A stretch of 64,000 nucleotides of DNA. It comes from Umboniibacter marinipuniceus. Its GTDB lineage: Bacteria; Pseudomonadota; Gammaproteobacteria; Pseudomonadales; DSM-25080. The DNA is taken from assembly GCF_003688415.1 (NCBI RefSeq), contig NZ_REFJ01000002.1, positions 455,485-519,484 on the forward strand, written 5' to 3'. The number at the start of each line of letters is the position of its first letter. The first letter of the stretch is position 1. The translations under genes and the position numbers were made by a program. Under the pieces are notes generated by a model, which was given only the letters and a program-made list of their open reading frames with translations, made no database searches and was not told the DNA's origin. Below are positions 46,657 to 57,931 of this stretch, one piece after another.

Positions 46657-47571
46657 TTACGCCGTAGTTAATATCCCTGGCGCATACTGAATAGGCTCTG
46701 AGGCCCCAGTATCGAAGGTAACCACTTCATAGGCATCCTCTTGAGCAAATAGCTCGCGAAGAATGAGATTGTTCAAATAGTGCCCCGACTTATAAGCTCG
46801 GAAGTCTGCCAGCAGTGCAAAACCGGCCGTATACAGATCACCAACCGCATCAAGAATCTTGTGGCGAACAAACTCATCATCGTAACGGAGACCGCCTTCA
46901 TTAAGGATTCGGAACTCATCGACGACAATAGCATTATCTACCGAACCACCTTGAACTAGGCCTTTCGAACGAAGATATTCGATCTCGTGCGTAAAACCAA
47001 ATGTTCTGGCGCGACTAATTGCCTCAACGAACGATGTATTAGAGAAATCAACTTCGCAGTCCATGCGCGTGTTCTTAAGAACAGGATGGTCGAAGTCAAT
47101 CTCAAAATTAACCTTAAAACCCTCATAGGGAAGAAGCGTTGCTTCTTTACCGTCCACTTTAACGGAAACCTTTTTCTTCACGCGAATGAACTTCTTCGCC
47201 GCATTTTGCTCTTCAACACCTGCATTTTGGATTAGAAAAACAAACGGCGCTGAAGAACCATCCATAATGGGGACTTCTTCAGCGGACAACTCAACAATGA
47301 GGTTATCAATACCTAGCCCAGCGAACGCAGACATCATGTGCTCAATGGTCGAAACTTTGACGCCATCTTTAACGAGCGTTGTTGACAAGGTTGTTTCGCC
47401 AACATGTAGCGCTGAGGCTGGAATATCGACCGTAGGATTTAGATCCACTCGGCGGAATACAATGCCCGAATCCGGGGCAGCAGGCACCAGGGTAAAAAAT
47501 ACTTTTTTCCCTGTATGTAGGCCGATTCCCGATCCTTTAATAGCGCGCTGTATAGTGCGTTGTTTGATCAT
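46657..47571 (-). CDS. lpxC: UDP-3-O-acyl-N-acetylglucosamine deacetylase
   Basis: Zinc deacetylase committing lipid A synthesis. 304 residues. Metal and catalytic motifs are visible: [17 protein letters not shown] (first His), [13 protein letters not shown] (second His and Asp) and [13 protein letters not shown]. Its place after ftsZ at the end of the dcw cluster is standard. The 109-base AT-rich gap to ftsZ could hold its own promoter, but none is clear. Confidence 0.97.
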   Translation of the reverse strand: MIKQRTIQRAIKGSGIGLHTGKKVFFTLVPAAPDSGIVFRRVDLNPTVDIPASALHVGETTLSTTLVKDGVKVSTIEHMMSAFAGLGIDNLIVELSAEEVPIMDGSSAPFVFLIQNAGVEEQNAAKKFIRVKKKVSVKVDGKEATLLPYEGFKVNFEIDFDHPVLKNTRMDCEVDFSNTSFVEAISRARTFGFTHEIEYLRSKGLVQGGSVDNAIVVDEFRILNEGGLRYDDEFVRHKILDAVGDLYTAGFALLADFRAYKSGHYLNNLILRELFAQEDAYEVVTFDTGASEPIQYAPGILTTA

Positions 47572-47680
47572 TATAAATTCCTTTAAAACGAATAAAGCTC
47601 ATCCAATATTAGGACAAGCTTATACGATTTCACCGACTTGAGTATATGGGGTATTCCCCTAATAGTCAAAAATGGACTAT

Positions 47681-48958
47681 TTAATCCGCCTGACGGCGCA
47701 AGAACGCTGGAATATCCAAGTAGTTGTCCTCATCGGATTCTGCTGCGACAGCAGGCTCTTGCGCCACCGCCGCTGAGCCTTGCTGAACCGAAGCAGACGA
47801 GGATGAGCGTGAACTCTCTCGAGGTTTGTCTGCCGCCATGCTAGTTGGCGACTTAGGCGCCGCCGCAGCACCTACGGCATTTGCTTCAGACGCTGGCGAC
47901 GTCGACTTAGCTCTTGTGTACGGTGGTCGATCGTAGTCAACCGAACGCTGTGGCGATGCTGGGCGAGCCGTCTCGGCAACCGTAGGTTCTTGAACTGGTG
48001 CAACTGAACCTAGGCCAGTGGCTACAACCGTCACGCGTACCTCATCACTCATTTCAGGTTCCATAGCGGTACCAACCACTACGGTGGCGTCCTCAGCAGC
48101 CAATTCTTGAATCATTTCACCCACTTCACCGAACTCGCCCATGGTCAGGTCAATGCCCGCTGTGATATTCACTAGAATGCCTCGAGCTCCGCGAAGATTC
48201 ACGTCCTCAAGTAACGGTGATCGAATAGCGGTCTCAGTGGCCTCTACGGCACGATTTTCGCCTTTGCCGGTACCCTGACCCATCATTGCCATACCCATCT
48301 CGGACATAACGGTACGAACATCGGCAAAGTCAACGTTGATCAGTCCTGGTCGGATAATTAAATCAGCAATACCTTGCGTTGCACCAAGTAATACATTGTT
48401 TGCCGCTTTGAAGGCGTCAAGTAATGTGGTTTGACGTCCCAATACACCAAGTAACTTCTCATTCGGAATGGTGATTAACGAGTCGACCTGCTCACGAAGC
48501 TCCTTAATTCCCTGCATTGCGACCTGCATTCGCTTTCGCCCTTCGAAGGGGAACGGCTTAGTCACTACCGCAACAGTCAGAATACCCAATTCACGAGCAA
48601 TCTCGGCTACGACTGGCGATGCGCCAGTACCCGTACCGCCGCCCATTCCAGCCGTAATAAACAGCATGTCAGCACCTTCAAGTGCCCGCGCAATATTTTC
48701 GCGATCTTCCATTGCTGACTGGCGACCCACATCGGGGTTAGCACCCGCCCCCAGGCCCTTGGTAATATCACCACCGAGCTGAATAGTTGTGCTAGCCGGT
48801 ACACGCTGAAGAGCCTGCGAATCCGTATTCGCAACAATGAACTCAACATCTTCTAACTGGCTGTCGATCATGTGCTGTACAGCGTTACCACCGCCGCCAC
48901 CAACACCGATGACCTTAATTACTGCATTTTGGTGATCGTCATTTACGATATCGAACAT
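47681..48958 (-). CDS. ftsZ: Cell division protein FtsZ
   Basis: Tubulin-like GTPase that forms the Z ring. 425 residues. GTP-binding GGGTGTGAS near 104-112, N-terminal [16 protein letters not shown], the T7 loop NVDFADVR, then a disordered Pro/Ser/Ala-rich linker (about 320-405) and the conserved C-terminal peptide [12 protein letters not shown] that binds FtsA/ZipA. Directly follows ftsA (36-base gap). Confidence 0.97.
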   Translation of the reverse strand: MFDIVNDDHQNAVIKVIGVGGGGGNAVQHMIDSQLEDVEFIVANTDSQALQRVPASTTIQLGGDITKGLGAGANPDVGRQSAMEDRENIARALEGADMLFITAGMGGGTGTGASPVVAEIARELGILTVAVVTKPFPFEGRKRMQVAMQGIKELREQVDSLITIPNEKLLGVLGRQTTLLDAFKAANNVLLGATQGIADLIIRPGLINVDFADVRTVMSEMGMAMMGQGTGKGENRAVEATETAIRSPLLEDVNLRGARGILVNITAGIDLTMGEFGEVGEMIQELAAEDATVVVGTAMEPEMSDEVRVTVVATGLGSVAPVQEPTVAETARPASPQRSVDYDRPPYTRAKSTSPASEANAVGAAAAPKSPTSMAADKPRESSRSSSSASVQQGSAAVAQEPAVAAESDEDNYLDIPAFLRRQAD

Positions 48959-48994
48959 GTCATCACTCTCCTAACTGTTAGCACCGCAACGTTC

Positions 48995-50224
48995 TTAAAC
49001 ATTGCTGGCCATCCAATCCTTAATACGAGCCCAAACGCCTGGACCCGAAGTTTGCGTATCGGAAATTTCATTTAATCGGTTTTCAACGCCGAACTGAATC
49101 AGTCCAACGCCGGTACTGTATATTGGATTATCCATAATATCGGTCATGCCTTTCATACCCGAAGGGCTACCGAGACGAACTGGCAGATGGAAAATACTTT
49201 CAGCGAGCTCTACCACACCTTCCATCTTCGCTGTTCCACCGGTGAGCACGATACCTGCCGGCAATAAGTCTTCATACCCAGCTCGTCTTAGCTCACGCTG
49301 AATCAGCATAAACAGCTCTTCATAACGAGGCTCTACGACTTCCGCTAGCGTTAGGCGAGATAAGTCTCTTGGCTCTCGATCGCCAACACTGGGTACTTTA
49401 ATTGTTTCATCTTCACGAGCTAGCTCAGTGAGCGCACAGGCATACTTCATCTTGATTTCTTCGGCATGCTTCGTAGGTGTTCTTAGCGCATGCGCAATAT
49501 CACTCGTTACTTGATCGCCAGCAACCGGGATATTTGCCGTGTACTGAACGCCACCTTGAGAAAAAACTGCGATATCGCTTGTGCCACCGCCGATATCTAC
49601 TAAACAGACACCCAGGTCTTTTTCATCTTGAGTCAGCACCGCATAGCTCGAGGCCAGTTGTTCAAGTACTAACTCTTCAACTTCAAGATTACATTTTTCA
49701 ATACACTTAATGATATTTTGTGCCGCTGTTTGCGCACCAGTTACCAAGTGAACCTTCGCCTCCATGCGCACGCCACTCATCCCAAGCGGTTCGCGGACAC
49801 CATCCTGCGAATCGATCAAATATTCTTGTGGAAGTGTATGGAGAATAAGTTGATCGGCTGGGAGTGCGAGCGCCTTCGCTGATTCGATGACGCGATCAAT
49901 ATCCATTTGGCTCACTTCACGCTCTTTAATTGCCACCACACCCTGAGAGTTGTAACTGCGGATATGGCTACCGGCGATGCCTGCGTAAACGCCATGAATA
50001 GAGCATCCAGCCATTGTCTCTGCTTCACTGATAGCACGACGAATGGAGTCAACGGTAGCATTAATATCCACTACCACGCCCTTTTTTAAGCCCCGAGACT
50101 TGTGGTAGCCGAAGCCAATGATATCGATCTCGCCTTCGTCGTTGTATTCACCGACGATTGCCACAACTTTTGAAGTTCCGATGTCGAGACCAACTATGAG
50201 GTTGTCTTCTTGAGACGTCGCCAT
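48995..50224 (-). CDS. ftsA: Cell division protein FtsA
   Basis: Actin-fold membrane tether for FtsZ. 409 residues. ATPase phosphate motifs GLDIGTSKVVAIVG (N-terminal) and VDIGGGTSDIAVF (middle), the SHS2/1C region (about 84-160) and a C-terminal amphipathic helix ending VWARIKDWMASNV for membrane attachment. 34 bases after ftsQ. Confidence 0.97.
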   Translation of the reverse strand: MATSQEDNLIVGLDIGTSKVVAIVGEYNDEGEIDIIGFGYHKSRGLKKGVVVDINATVDSIRRAISEAETMAGCSIHGVYAGIAGSHIRSYNSQGVVAIKEREVSQMDIDRVIESAKALALPADQLILHTLPQEYLIDSQDGVREPLGMSGVRMEAKVHLVTGAQTAAQNIIKCIEKCNLEVEELVLEQLASSYAVLTQDEKDLGVCLVDIGGGTSDIAVFSQGGVQYTANIPVAGDQVTSDIAHALRTPTKHAEEIKMKYACALTELAREDETIKVPSVGDREPRDLSRLTLAEVVEPRYEELFMLIQRELRRAGYEDLLPAGIVLTGGTAKMEGVVELAESIFHLPVRLGSPSGMKGMTDIMDNPIYSTGVGLIQFGVENRLNEISDTQTSGPGVWARIKDWMASNV

Positions 50225-50258
50225 TCAATCACTCTTCTTATTACAAGCTAGTAAATTA

Positions 50259-50960
50259 TTATCTATCGCTATTGTGCCATGCGATTGCTGCTGCATTATC
50301 ATAACGCATATCGATACGCTGCACATTGCTTTTTTGCTCATTAGATAGTGTGTTCCACAATGCTGCAAAGCGCAATATCTTGTCATCAATATTATAAGTA
50401 CCGAATAGCACCTGTACATCGTTATTTAGCTGAATTGTTCGCTGCCCATCTTCGGCTGCAATTAACGCCTTTATGGCAACTCCTTCATCCCGCAAGGTAT
50501 CGTTGAATACTCGGTACTCAGTCAAAAGTTGATCCAACAGCACAGCGGGACCAGCTAAACGAGGTAACGATGCAAAACTTTCAAGTTGACGGTTCTCGTG
50601 ATAAAAGAGCTCGCCGTGACGATTCAGGAGCGCGTCCTCATTCCACCTTGCAATTGGTCGCTGTTCGCTTAGATATACGTAAACGGTTCGATTCGCTCGT
50701 CGCTGTACCGTTGCTGACTCGATCCAAGATAGCTCCGCGACAACGTCGGCCAGTTCATCCAGCGAAAGCCCCCAAAAGGAGTTCATCGCGAATATTGGAT
50801 TACTAATATCTTCAATCTCAATAGGGTTAACATATTGCAGAGTTCCAACAACCACTACCTTCGCAACAGGCTGCTGATACTCAATATAAGCTAAACGGCC
50901 GATACCGAACACCACCAGCGCCAAGCCAGTCAGAATAAGCCAGCTTCGCCAGTTACTCAC
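50259..50960 (-). CDS. ftsQ: Cell division protein FtsQ
   Basis: Bitopic divisome protein linking the cytosolic ring to FtsB/L and the septal synthase. 233 residues: short cytosolic start, one span (about 7-26), a POTRA domain (about 33-105, VVVVGTLQYVNPIEIEDI) and a beta domain to the end. Overlaps ddlB by 4 bases. Confidence 0.93.
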   Translation of the reverse strand: MSNWRSWLILTGLALVVFGIGRLAYIEYQQPVAKVVVVGTLQYVNPIEIEDISNPIFAMNSFWGLSLDELADVVAELSWIESATVQRRANRTVYVYLSEQRPIARWNEDALLNRHGELFYHENRQLESFASLPRLAGPAVLLDQLLTEYRVFNDTLRDEGVAIKALIAAEDGQRTIQLNNDVQVLFGTYNIDDKILRFAALWNTLSNEQKSNVQRIDMRYDNAAAIAWHNSDR

Positions 50961-51877
50961 TGAGTACTCTCAACGAGGTTTAAAATCTGCTCAACCACCG
51001 AATCAAAACCAACCCCCACACTCGCCAGTGACATCGGCACAAGGCTATGATTAGTCATTCCCGGGACCGTATTCAGCTCTAAGAGATTCAGTTCGCCATC
51101 GGCACTCTCGATAAAGTCAACTCGCCCCCATCCGCTACAACCAATGGCTTCGAAAGCTGTCTTCGCCAACCGTTGTATGTGAATTTCGTTGTCGTCACTC
51201 AAGCCACTTGGAATCAAGTAACTCGTATCGTCCCGCAGATACTTCGATTCATAGTCGTAAAATTCCTTAGAAGGAATCATGGAAATAGATGGGTACGCCT
51301 TGGCGCCAAGAATAGGTACCGTAAACTCTCGCCCCGACATAAACGCCTCAGCCAACATCCCGCCCTTGAAGCGACCCGCATCCAGTAACGCCGCCTGAAA
51401 ACTCTCTGGACAGATGACTTTACTCACACCGATACTGGAACCTTCGCATGCAGGTTTCACGAAAAAGGGCAAACCGAGTGACGCCACAAGGTCCTCGAAT
51501 TGAGAGGATTCATTGATCAGCTGGTAATCAGCGGTGGGAAGGTTTAATCCCCGCCAAATCATTTTGCATTTAAGCTTATCCATCGCGATAGCTGAAGCGG
51601 CCACATCCGACCCCGTATAAGGAATCTCCATAGCTTCGAGAAGCGCTTGGATACGACCATCTTCACCGCCTGGGCCATGTAAGACGATAAAAGCTACGTC
51701 TGGTTGAAGCGAGGCGAGCTGACCAATGGCGTTAGTCTTAGTATCCACTAGGTGCGCATCGTAGTTTAAGCGTTTAAGCGCATCGAAAACGGCTTTACCA
51801 CTATTGAGCGATACCTCTCGCTCTGAAGAGTTACCGCCATATAGGACAGCAACACGTTTTGATTGCCAATTACTCAT
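50957..51877 (-). CDS. ddlB: D-alanine--D-alanine ligase
   Basis: ATP-grasp enzyme making D-Ala-D-Ala for lipid II. 306 residues. [17 protein letters not shown] at the N terminus, [18 protein letters not shown] for [11 protein letters not shown] and [15 protein letters not shown] for metal and substrate. Overlaps murC and ftsQ by 4 bases each, the usual dcw coupling. Confidence 0.97.
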   Translation of the reverse strand: MSNWQSKRVAVLYGGNSSEREVSLNSGKAVFDALKRLNYDAHLVDTKTNAIGQLASLQPDVAFIVLHGPGGEDGRIQALLEAMEIPYTGSDVAASAIAMDKLKCKMIWRGLNLPTADYQLINESSQFEDLVASLGLPFFVKPACEGSSIGVSKVICPESFQAALLDAGRFKGGMLAEAFMSGREFTVPILGAKAYPSISMIPSKEFYDYESKYLRDDTSYLIPSGLSDDNEIHIQRLAKTAFEAIGCSGWGRVDFIESADGELNLLELNTVPGMTNHSLVPMSLASVGVGFDSVVEQILNLVESTQ

Positions 51878-53280
51878 GAGTTAAATTTCTTTTCCAAAAG
51901 CGTTGCTAGCTGTGTCACATTCCCCGCCCCTTGCGTTAGTACTATATCGCCTGGCCGGAGAATGTCGTCCAAAATCGTGGGAACCTGCTCTAATTCAGAG
52001 CACAGTATCGGGTCTACTCGCCCTCGTGTTCGAATACTTCTTGCCAGCGACTTTGAATCGGCGCCAACAACTACCTCTTCACCCGCCGAATACACATCAA
52101 GTAAGATAAGCTGATCAACCGAACTTAACGCTTCAACAAACTCGTCAAAAAGGTCACGAGTTCGGGAGAAACGGTGCGGTTGATAGGCCATCACGAGACG
52201 TCGATCAGGCCACCCTTCTCGCACTGCAGAGACAATTGCATTCACTTCAGTTGGATGATGCCCGTAATCGTCCACCAGCATTATTTCACCATCGCTAAAT
52301 GGGAATTCCCCCTTGACGGTAAAGCGTCTCCCCACACCTTCAAAGCCGGATAGTCCCTGTTCAATATCTACATCACCAAGCCCTTCTTCCGTACTCACCG
52401 CAATGACCGCTAGCGCGTTGAGAACGTTATGACGGCCTGGAATAGTCAGACTAATACTCAACGGTGAATGCGGCTCAGGGCGCTCAACCACAAAGTGGGT
52501 ATTGTGGCCATCAAATCGTAGCTCGGTTGCGCGATAATCAGCGGGGCTATCGATTCCGTAGGTAACGGTTGGGCGATGGCATCTTGCGGCTAATTTCGCC
52601 GCCTCGAGATCGTCTGTACAGATCACTGCTAAGCCATAAAACGGCAGGTTTTGGATGAAGTTATCGAAGGTTGCGCGAAGTTTATCAAAATCGCCTTCGT
52701 AGGTATCCATGTGATCGGCTTCGATGTTAGTGACAATCGATACCATTGGCTGCAAGTGTAAGAATGAGGCATCACTCTCATCCGCTTCAGCAATAATATA
52801 ACGGCTTCGACCCAACGCAGCATTGGTTCCCGCATGATTAAGCTTACCGCCAATCACATAGGTCGGATCGCAGTTTGCGCGCTGAAAAACCGACGCCAAC
52901 ATACTGGTTGTCGTGGTCTTCCCATGCGTTCCCGCCACCGCTATACCATGTCGATTACGCATTAGCTCCGCAAGCATTTCGGCTCGCTTAACAATAGGAG
53001 TTCGAGCCGCCCGTGCGGCGACGATTTCCACATTTGATTCATTAATGGCGGATGAAACTACTACGACGTCTACGCCTGCCACGTTAGCTTCACTATGGCC
53101 ATAAAAGACCTGTACTCCGAGTGATTCGAGCCGATGCGTAACGTCTGAAACATTCTGATCTGAACCCGATACCTCGTATCCCAGATTCTGGAAGACTTCG
53201 GCAATACCGCACATGCCAACACCGCCAACGCCGATAAAGTGCATTCGTTTAATACGTCGCATTGGAGCTAATTCATTCAT
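51874..53280 (-). CDS. murC: UDP-N-acetylmuramate--L-alanine ligase
   Basis: Adds L-Ala to UDP-MurNAc. 468 residues. N-terminal [13 protein letters not shown]ossmann motif, ATP loop [25 protein letters not shown] and the C-terminal [10 protein letters not shown] and [11 protein letters not shown]. Starts 4 bases inside murG. Confidence 0.97.
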   Translation of the reverse strand: MNELAPMRRIKRMHFIGVGGVGMCGIAEVFQNLGYEVSGSDQNVSDVTHRLESLGVQVFYGHSEANVAGVDVVVVSSAINESNVEIVAARAARTPIVKRAEMLAELMRNRHGIAVAGTHGKTTTTSMLASVFQRANCDPTYVIGGKLNHAGTNAALGRSRYIIAEADESDASFLHLQPMVSIVTNIEADHMDTYEGDFDKLRATFDNFIQNLPFYGLAVICTDDLEAAKLAARCHRPTVTYGIDSPADYRATELRFDGHNTHFVVERPEPHSPLSISLTIPGRHNVLNALAVIAVSTEEGLGDVDIEQGLSGFEGVGRRFTVKGEFPFSDGEIMLVDDYGHHPTEVNAIVSAVREGWPDRRLVMAYQPHRFSRTRDLFDEFVEALSSVDQLILLDVYSAGEEVVVGADSKSLARSIRTRGRVDPILCSELEQVPTILDDILRPGDIVLTQGAGNVTQLATLLEKKFNS

Positions 53281-54347
53281 TTTAAACTCTCTATTATATC
53301 TACCGCTCGCACCGCCGCATCGCGAATTGCCACGCTTTTGGCCGCCTCCGATCGCTGAGCACGAAGGCTTGGATTATTCGTTAATTCGTCTATCGAAGTG
53401 GCAAGTCCGTCTTCGCTCCAGTCACGCTGCTGAAGAAGCTCGGCCGCCCCGGCTGCCGCCAACACATTCGCATTAGCTGTTTGATGATCGTCAATGGCGT
53501 AAGGAAATGGTACCAAAATTGCCGGCAAACCGGCGCAAGCAACCTCACTAACGGTCAATGCACCTGACCGACATACAATGAAGTCAGAAGCGACATAGCT
53601 CGCAGCAACATCATCTATAAACTCGACAACTTCCGCCTCAATACCGAGCTGTTGGTAGCTGGCGTTAGTTTCAGCAACACGACCGCGGCCACACTGATGA
53701 ACAATAGTTGGGCGACGCGAAGCTGGTAACTTCGCAAGTGCCTGGGGGATCATCTCATTTAGCGCCAAAGCACCTAGGCTTCCTCCCATGACCAGCATTC
53801 GAGCATTAATCCCAACTAACGATGAAGGTTGAGCATCAATGGCCGCCACCGAGTCTGGCACTGGATTACCAATCACAATGGCGGGCAAATCATTCTCAAA
53901 AGCCGCTAAAACCTTAGCGGCAAGACGCGCTAGCGCTCGGTTTGTGGTACCAGCTACGGCATTTTGCTCGTGAATGACAATGGGTATACCACGAAGTTTT
54001 GCCGCCACGGCGCCCGGTCCTGAGGCAAAGCCTCCCATGCCTACTACCGCTACTGGCTTGAGCCCACCTAATAGGCGGTATGCCGAGTAAATAGATACCA
54101 TCAGTGCAAAAAGTGACTTAAGCAAGCGCAAGGGATTCTTTCCCCGTAAACCAACCACCGGAAACTTATGTAAACGTATTCCTTGCTTTGGTACCAAGGT
54201 AGACTCAATGCCATGCTCGCTACCTAGCCATTCAACATGATAGCCACGATTGATCAGCTCAGCCGCCACAGCGAGTGCTGGCACCACATGACCACCAGTA
54301 CCGCCAGCCATTAATAGGATCGTAGCAGCTTGTCCAGTTTGCTTCAT
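53277..54347 (-). CDS. murG: UDP-GlcNAc:lipid I transferase MurG
   Basis: Peripheral glycosyltransferase that converts lipid I to lipid II on the inner face of the membrane. 356 residues. N-terminal [30 protein letters not shown] and the C-terminal UDP-GlcNAc site [19 protein letters not shown] with [14 protein letters not shown]. Overlaps ftsW by 4 bases. Confidence 0.97.
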   Translation of the reverse strand: MKQTGQAATILLMAGGTGGHVVPALAVAAELINRGYHVEWLGSEHGIESTLVPKQGIRLHKFPVVGLRGKNPLRLLKSLFALMVSIYSAYRLLGGLKPVAVVGMGGFASGPGAVAAKLRGIPIVIHEQNAVAGTTNRALARLAAKVLAAFENDLPAIVIGNPVPDSVAAIDAQPSSLVGINARMLVMGGSLGALALNEMIPQALAKLPASRRPTIVHQCGRGRVAETNASYQQLGIEAEVVEFIDDVAASYVASDFIVCRSGALTVSEVACAGLPAILVPFPYAIDDHQTANANVLAAAGAAELLQQRDWSEDGLATSIDELTNNPSLRAQRSEAAKSVAIRDAAVRAVDIIESLK

Positions 54348-55522
54348 ATAATATCAACGTCCTCTGAAGGCTTGCCCTGTCTTCGTTTTACTCGTGTTGC
54401 CGACTGATTCATCGCGGCGCACAAACGCATTACAATTCCAACCATAACCAAAGAGACTAACAGGCTACTACCACCGTATGAAATAAAAGGCAGTGTAAGC
54501 CCCTTCGTGGGTAATAACCCCGAAGCCACTCCCATATTGATAAATGCCTGACCTGAAATGAGGAAGCCGAATCCCGCAGCGGTCCACGCAATAAACGGCT
54601 GGTTACGCTTCAGCGCCTTGCGAGAAATAATAAAGAGGCGTGACACTAACAGCGTAAATAAGGCAATCACCAGTGCCGCACCAAAAAAGCCCGTTTCTTC
54701 AGCCCAAATTGCGAACACAAAGTCCGTATGCGCTTCAGGTAGAAACATTAGCTTTTGAACACTATTGCCATAGCCCACGCCGGTGAGATGCCCCCTGCCA
54801 AATGCAATCAGAGACTGAGTCAACTGATAACCTGAATCAAATTGGTTAGCCCAAGGATCTGCAAAGCCGGTCAGCCTTGCCAAGCGATACGGCGACGATA
54901 TCGCCAAAAAATACGCCGATCCCAATACCGCAACCATCAAAGTTATAAAAGGAAGTAACGGTGCTCCCGAAAGAAACAACATGCCAATCACGGTTGCTGA
55001 AATTAGCACCGTCGCCCCGTAATCTGGCTCTGCTAGTAACAACAGCGCTACCAGCGGGACTGCTAATAGTGGGCGGAAAAAATACAATGTCCGAGTAGAA
55101 AGGTCTTGTTGGAACTTTGTGATATAACGGGCGATAAACAGCACCATCCCTACCTTCATGAATTCGGACGGTTGTAAACTAAAGCCAGCTAAGCGAATCC
55201 AACGCTGACTGCCATTTACACTCGTCCCCACAAACAGGACGGCTACCAGCAACACGACCCCCGCTATAAATAGCGGAAACGACAATTCGTACCAGTCTTT
55301 TAAGGGAATCGCCGCCGCAATACTAAGACCAACCAAGCCTATTGATAGGTAGATTGCGTGACGAATTGAAAAATAGTAAATCGTACCATGATGATGCGCT
55401 GAATAGTCGGAAGATGCCGATGCAACCATTGCAAAACCCAGCGCGACAAGCGCTATGACAGAAACCAAAAACCAACGGTCTTGGGCCTGCCAAAACCCCG
55501 ACCAATTAGCCGCCCGCAACAC
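54344..55522 (-). CDS. ftsW: Septal peptidoglycan polymerase FtsW
   Basis: SEDS glycosyltransferase that works with FtsI. About 392 residues, ten spans. The family signatures LQPSEFMKVGMVLFIARY and the late PTKGLTLPFISYGGSSLL are present, along with FVFAIWAEETGF. GTG 55522 is chosen because GGAGG lies six bases upstream; the longest frame opens with TTG at 55576. The start overlaps the murD end by 17 bases. Confidence 0.96.
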   Translation of the reverse strand: MLRAANWSGFWQAQDRWFLVSVIALVALGFAMVASASSDYSAHHHGTIYYFSIRHAIYLSIGLVGLSIAAAIPLKDWYELSFPLFIAGVVLLVAVLFVGTSVNGSQRWIRLAGFSLQPSEFMKVGMVLFIARYITKFQQDLSTRTLYFFRPLLAVPLVALLLLAEPDYGATVLISATVIGMLFLSGAPLLPFITLMVAVLGSAYFLAISSPYRLARLTGFADPWANQFDSGYQLTQSLIAFGRGHLTGVGYGNSVQKLMFLPEAHTDFVFAIWAEETGFFGAALVIALFTLLVSRLFIISRKALKRNQPFIAWTAAGFGFLISGQAFINMGVASGLLPTKGLTLPFISYGGSSLLVSLVMVGIVMRLCAAMNQSATRVKRRQGKPSEDVDII

Positions 55523-56849
55523 AGAGTTCCTCCACAAGCTGCTTAAAGGCGTCACCGCGCTGCTGGTAATTGTCAAACTGATCTAGACTCGCACACGCCG
55601 GTGATAGTAAGACCATATCGCGAGGATTAGCCGCTGACACGGCCAATGAAAACGCCTCAGCTAAACTCGATACTAGCTGGTCTTCAGGGATATTAAGCGC
55701 CGCCTGAAGCTTTAATCGATCGGCGCCAAAGGCATACCAGCAGATGGGCATAGCGGCATCAATTGAAGCCAAATCTTTAAAGTCTGCGCCTTTACCGTCG
55801 CCGCCAACGAGAACATGGAGTTTGTCTGCCTCCATACCCTTTAGCGCCGCAAGTGTTGCGCCAACATTAGTTGCTTTCGAATCATTAATAAACGTAACGC
55901 CACGCCATTGACCAACGTATTCAGTTCGATGCGGGAGCCCGCGATAATCTTTTAGAGCCTTAGCGACGGGTTCAGATTCAAAACCTAGGGTCTTAAGAAG
56001 TCCTATGGAAGCAAGCAAATTTGCCCAATTATGTTTGCCATAGACATTATAGTCCGTGACCATGGCAAGGTTCTTGATGCCGTCTGCCAGCACATAGCCG
56101 GAATCAAGTGAGCGCAGACCAAGCTCTTTTAGATCAGGGCTAGACAGCCTAAAGTGGAGCTGTTGGGCCTCTGGCACAGAAAGCGGGGTACTCAGCGGAT
56201 CATCGCGGTTAACTACTGCTTTCTTAGCGCCATAAAAGATACGTTGCTTAGAGCGATGATACGCCAGCATGCTGTGATATCGATCGAGGTGATCTTCGCT
56301 GAGATTAAGCAGCACTGCAACGTCGCAGGGAACTTTGGGTAGCAGATCAATCTGAAAACTACTTAATTCAATAACCGCGTAGTCAACGTTCTGAGCAAGC
56401 ACATCCAACACCGGCACACCGAAATTACCACAGGCTACCGCCGAACAACCCATTGCTCGAAGCGCAAAGGCGGTCATATCCGTTACACTTGACTTACCGT
56501 TAGACCCGGTAATAGCGATAACCCTGCCCGCAAATTCATTGAGAAAGAGTTCGACATCGCTGGTAATGACGCCGCCAGCGGCCTTAAATGCATCCCAAGG
56601 CGGTTGAGAGGCATCAACTCCCGGACTAACGATAACTTCGTCATAATTGGTTAACAACTCGAGACTTAGCACCCCATCAATACGACCTCGGCAGCCTCTA
56701 AGCGCTAGAATCAGCGCTTCATTGGGAGGATTGATACGCGTATCAAAAATATCAAAGGGTAATTCGCGACCGTCGAGGTAGCGAGCTACCGAGAATCCGG
56801 TTACTCCGGTTCCTACAATAAGTCGTCGTTTACTGGAAGCAATCATCAT
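55506..56849 (-). CDS. murD: UDP-N-acetylmuramoylalanine--D-glutamate ligase
   Basis: Adds D-Glu in the cytosolic peptidoglycan pathway. About 447 residues. N-terminal Rossmann [17 protein letters not shown] loop [39 protein letters not shown] and the end [20 protein letters not shown]. Two ATG codons (56849, 56846) overlap the mraY stop; the longer frame from 56933 lies mostly inside mraY and is rejected. Confidence 0.96.
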   Translation of the reverse strand: MMIASSKRRLIVGTGVTGFSVARYLDGRELPFDIFDTRINPPNEALILALRGCRGRIDGVLSLELLTNYDEVIVSPGVDASQPPWDAFKAAGGVITSDVELFLNEFAGRVIAITGSNGKSSVTDMTAFALRAMGCSAVACGNFGVPVLDVLAQNVDYAVIELSSFQIDLLPKVPCDVAVLLNLSEDHLDRYHSMLAYHRSKQRIFYGAKKAVVNRDDPLSTPLSVPEAQQLHFRLSSPDLKELGLRSLDSGYVLADGIKNLAMVTDYNVYGKHNWANLLASIGLLKTLGFESEPVAKALKDYRGLPHRTEYVGQWRGVTFINDSKATNVGATLAALKGMEADKLHVLVGGDGKGADFKDLASIDAAMPICWYAFGADRLKLQAALNIPEDQLVSSLAEAFSLAVSAANPRDMVLLSPACASLDQFDNYQQRGDAFKQLVEELCVAGG

Positions 56850-57928
56850 CGAAGTTTTAACGTCGCCAAGCCAGCAAGCACGAGGATTAGTGTGATTATC
56901 CAAAATCGAACGATTACCTTCGGTTCGGCCCAACCCTTGAGCTCAAAATGATGGTGTAGCGGTGCCATGCGAAATACTCGTTTTCCAGTCATTTTAAAGG
57001 AAGCCACTTGAATGATGACCGATAAGGTCTCCATAACAAAAATGCCACCCATTACAAAGAAAACAATCTCCGCGCGAACGATGATGGCGACAACACCTAG
57101 CGCCGCTCCGAGCGCTAACGCACCCACATCGCCCATGAAAACCTGTGCTGGATAGGTGTTGAACCAAAGGAACCCCAGACCTGCACCAACCATTGCAGCG
57201 CAGAAGACGATCAACTCACCCGTCCCTGGAATAAACGGCATAAACAGATAGTCAGCCATGACGCTGTTACCTGAGACATAAGCGAAGATTCCGAGCGCAG
57301 CGGCCACCATAACCGTTGGCATTATAGCTAAACCATCTAAACCATCCGTTAGATTAACGGCATTGGAAGAGCCTACTAGTACAAAATAAGACAGCACGAT
57401 GAAAAAGAGGCCAAGGTCAATGGCGACATCTTTGAAGAACGGAACAAACAACTGTGTTGACGCAGGTACGTCGGCAATCATAAAGAGAGTGATCGCGGTG
57501 ACGATTCCCACAACACTCTGCCAGAGATACTTCCATCTTGCTGGTAGACCGCGAGGGTTTTTCTCAACAACCTTACGATAGTCATCAACCCAACCAATGA
57601 CACCGAAGCCTAGCGTGGTAAATACCACAACCCATAGGTATGGATTGCTTAGATCACCCCATAGTAGCGCTGCGCTGCAAACGGATAGTAGAATTAACGC
57701 ACCGCCCATGGTTGGCGTTCCAGATTTCACCAGATGTGTTTGTGGCCCATCATTCCGGACCGCCTGCCCAATTTGCAGCCTAACGAGATAGCGAATCAAC
57801 GCTGGCCCCAAAGCCAACGAAATAAACAAAGCGGTACCTGCACCCAAAATCGCACGCAGCGTTAAGTATTTGAAGACATCGAAAACCGGGTAGTGCTCCG
57901 ACAGAAGCTCGGCAAGCCAAAACAGCAT
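56846..57928 (-). CDS. mraY: Phospho-N-acetylmuramoyl-pentapeptide transferase MraY
   Basis: Integral membrane enzyme that forms lipid I on undecaprenyl phosphate. 360 residues, ten spans. Signatures [11 protein letters not shown], the Asp-rich [15 protein letters not shown] segment (here [14 protein letters not shown]), [18 protein letters not shown] and [15 protein letters not shown]. murF ends 3 bases upstream. Confidence 0.97.
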   Translation of the reverse strand: MLFWLAELLSEHYPVFDVFKYLTLRAILGAGTALFISLALGPALIRYLVRLQIGQAVRNDGPQTHLVKSGTPTMGGALILLSVCSAALLWGDLSNPYLWVVVFTTLGFGVIGWVDDYRKVVEKNPRGLPARWKYLWQSVVGIVTAITLFMIADVPASTQLFVPFFKDVAIDLGLFFIVLSYFVLVGSSNAVNLTDGLDGLAIMPTVMVAAALGIFAYVSGNSVMADYLFMPFIPGTGELIVFCAAMVGAGLGFLWFNTYPAQVFMGDVGALALGAALGVVAIIVRAEIVFFVMGGIFVMETLSVIIQVASFKMTGKRVFRMAPLHHHFELKGWAEPKVIVRFWIITLILVLAGLATLKLR

Positions 57929-57931
57929 GTA

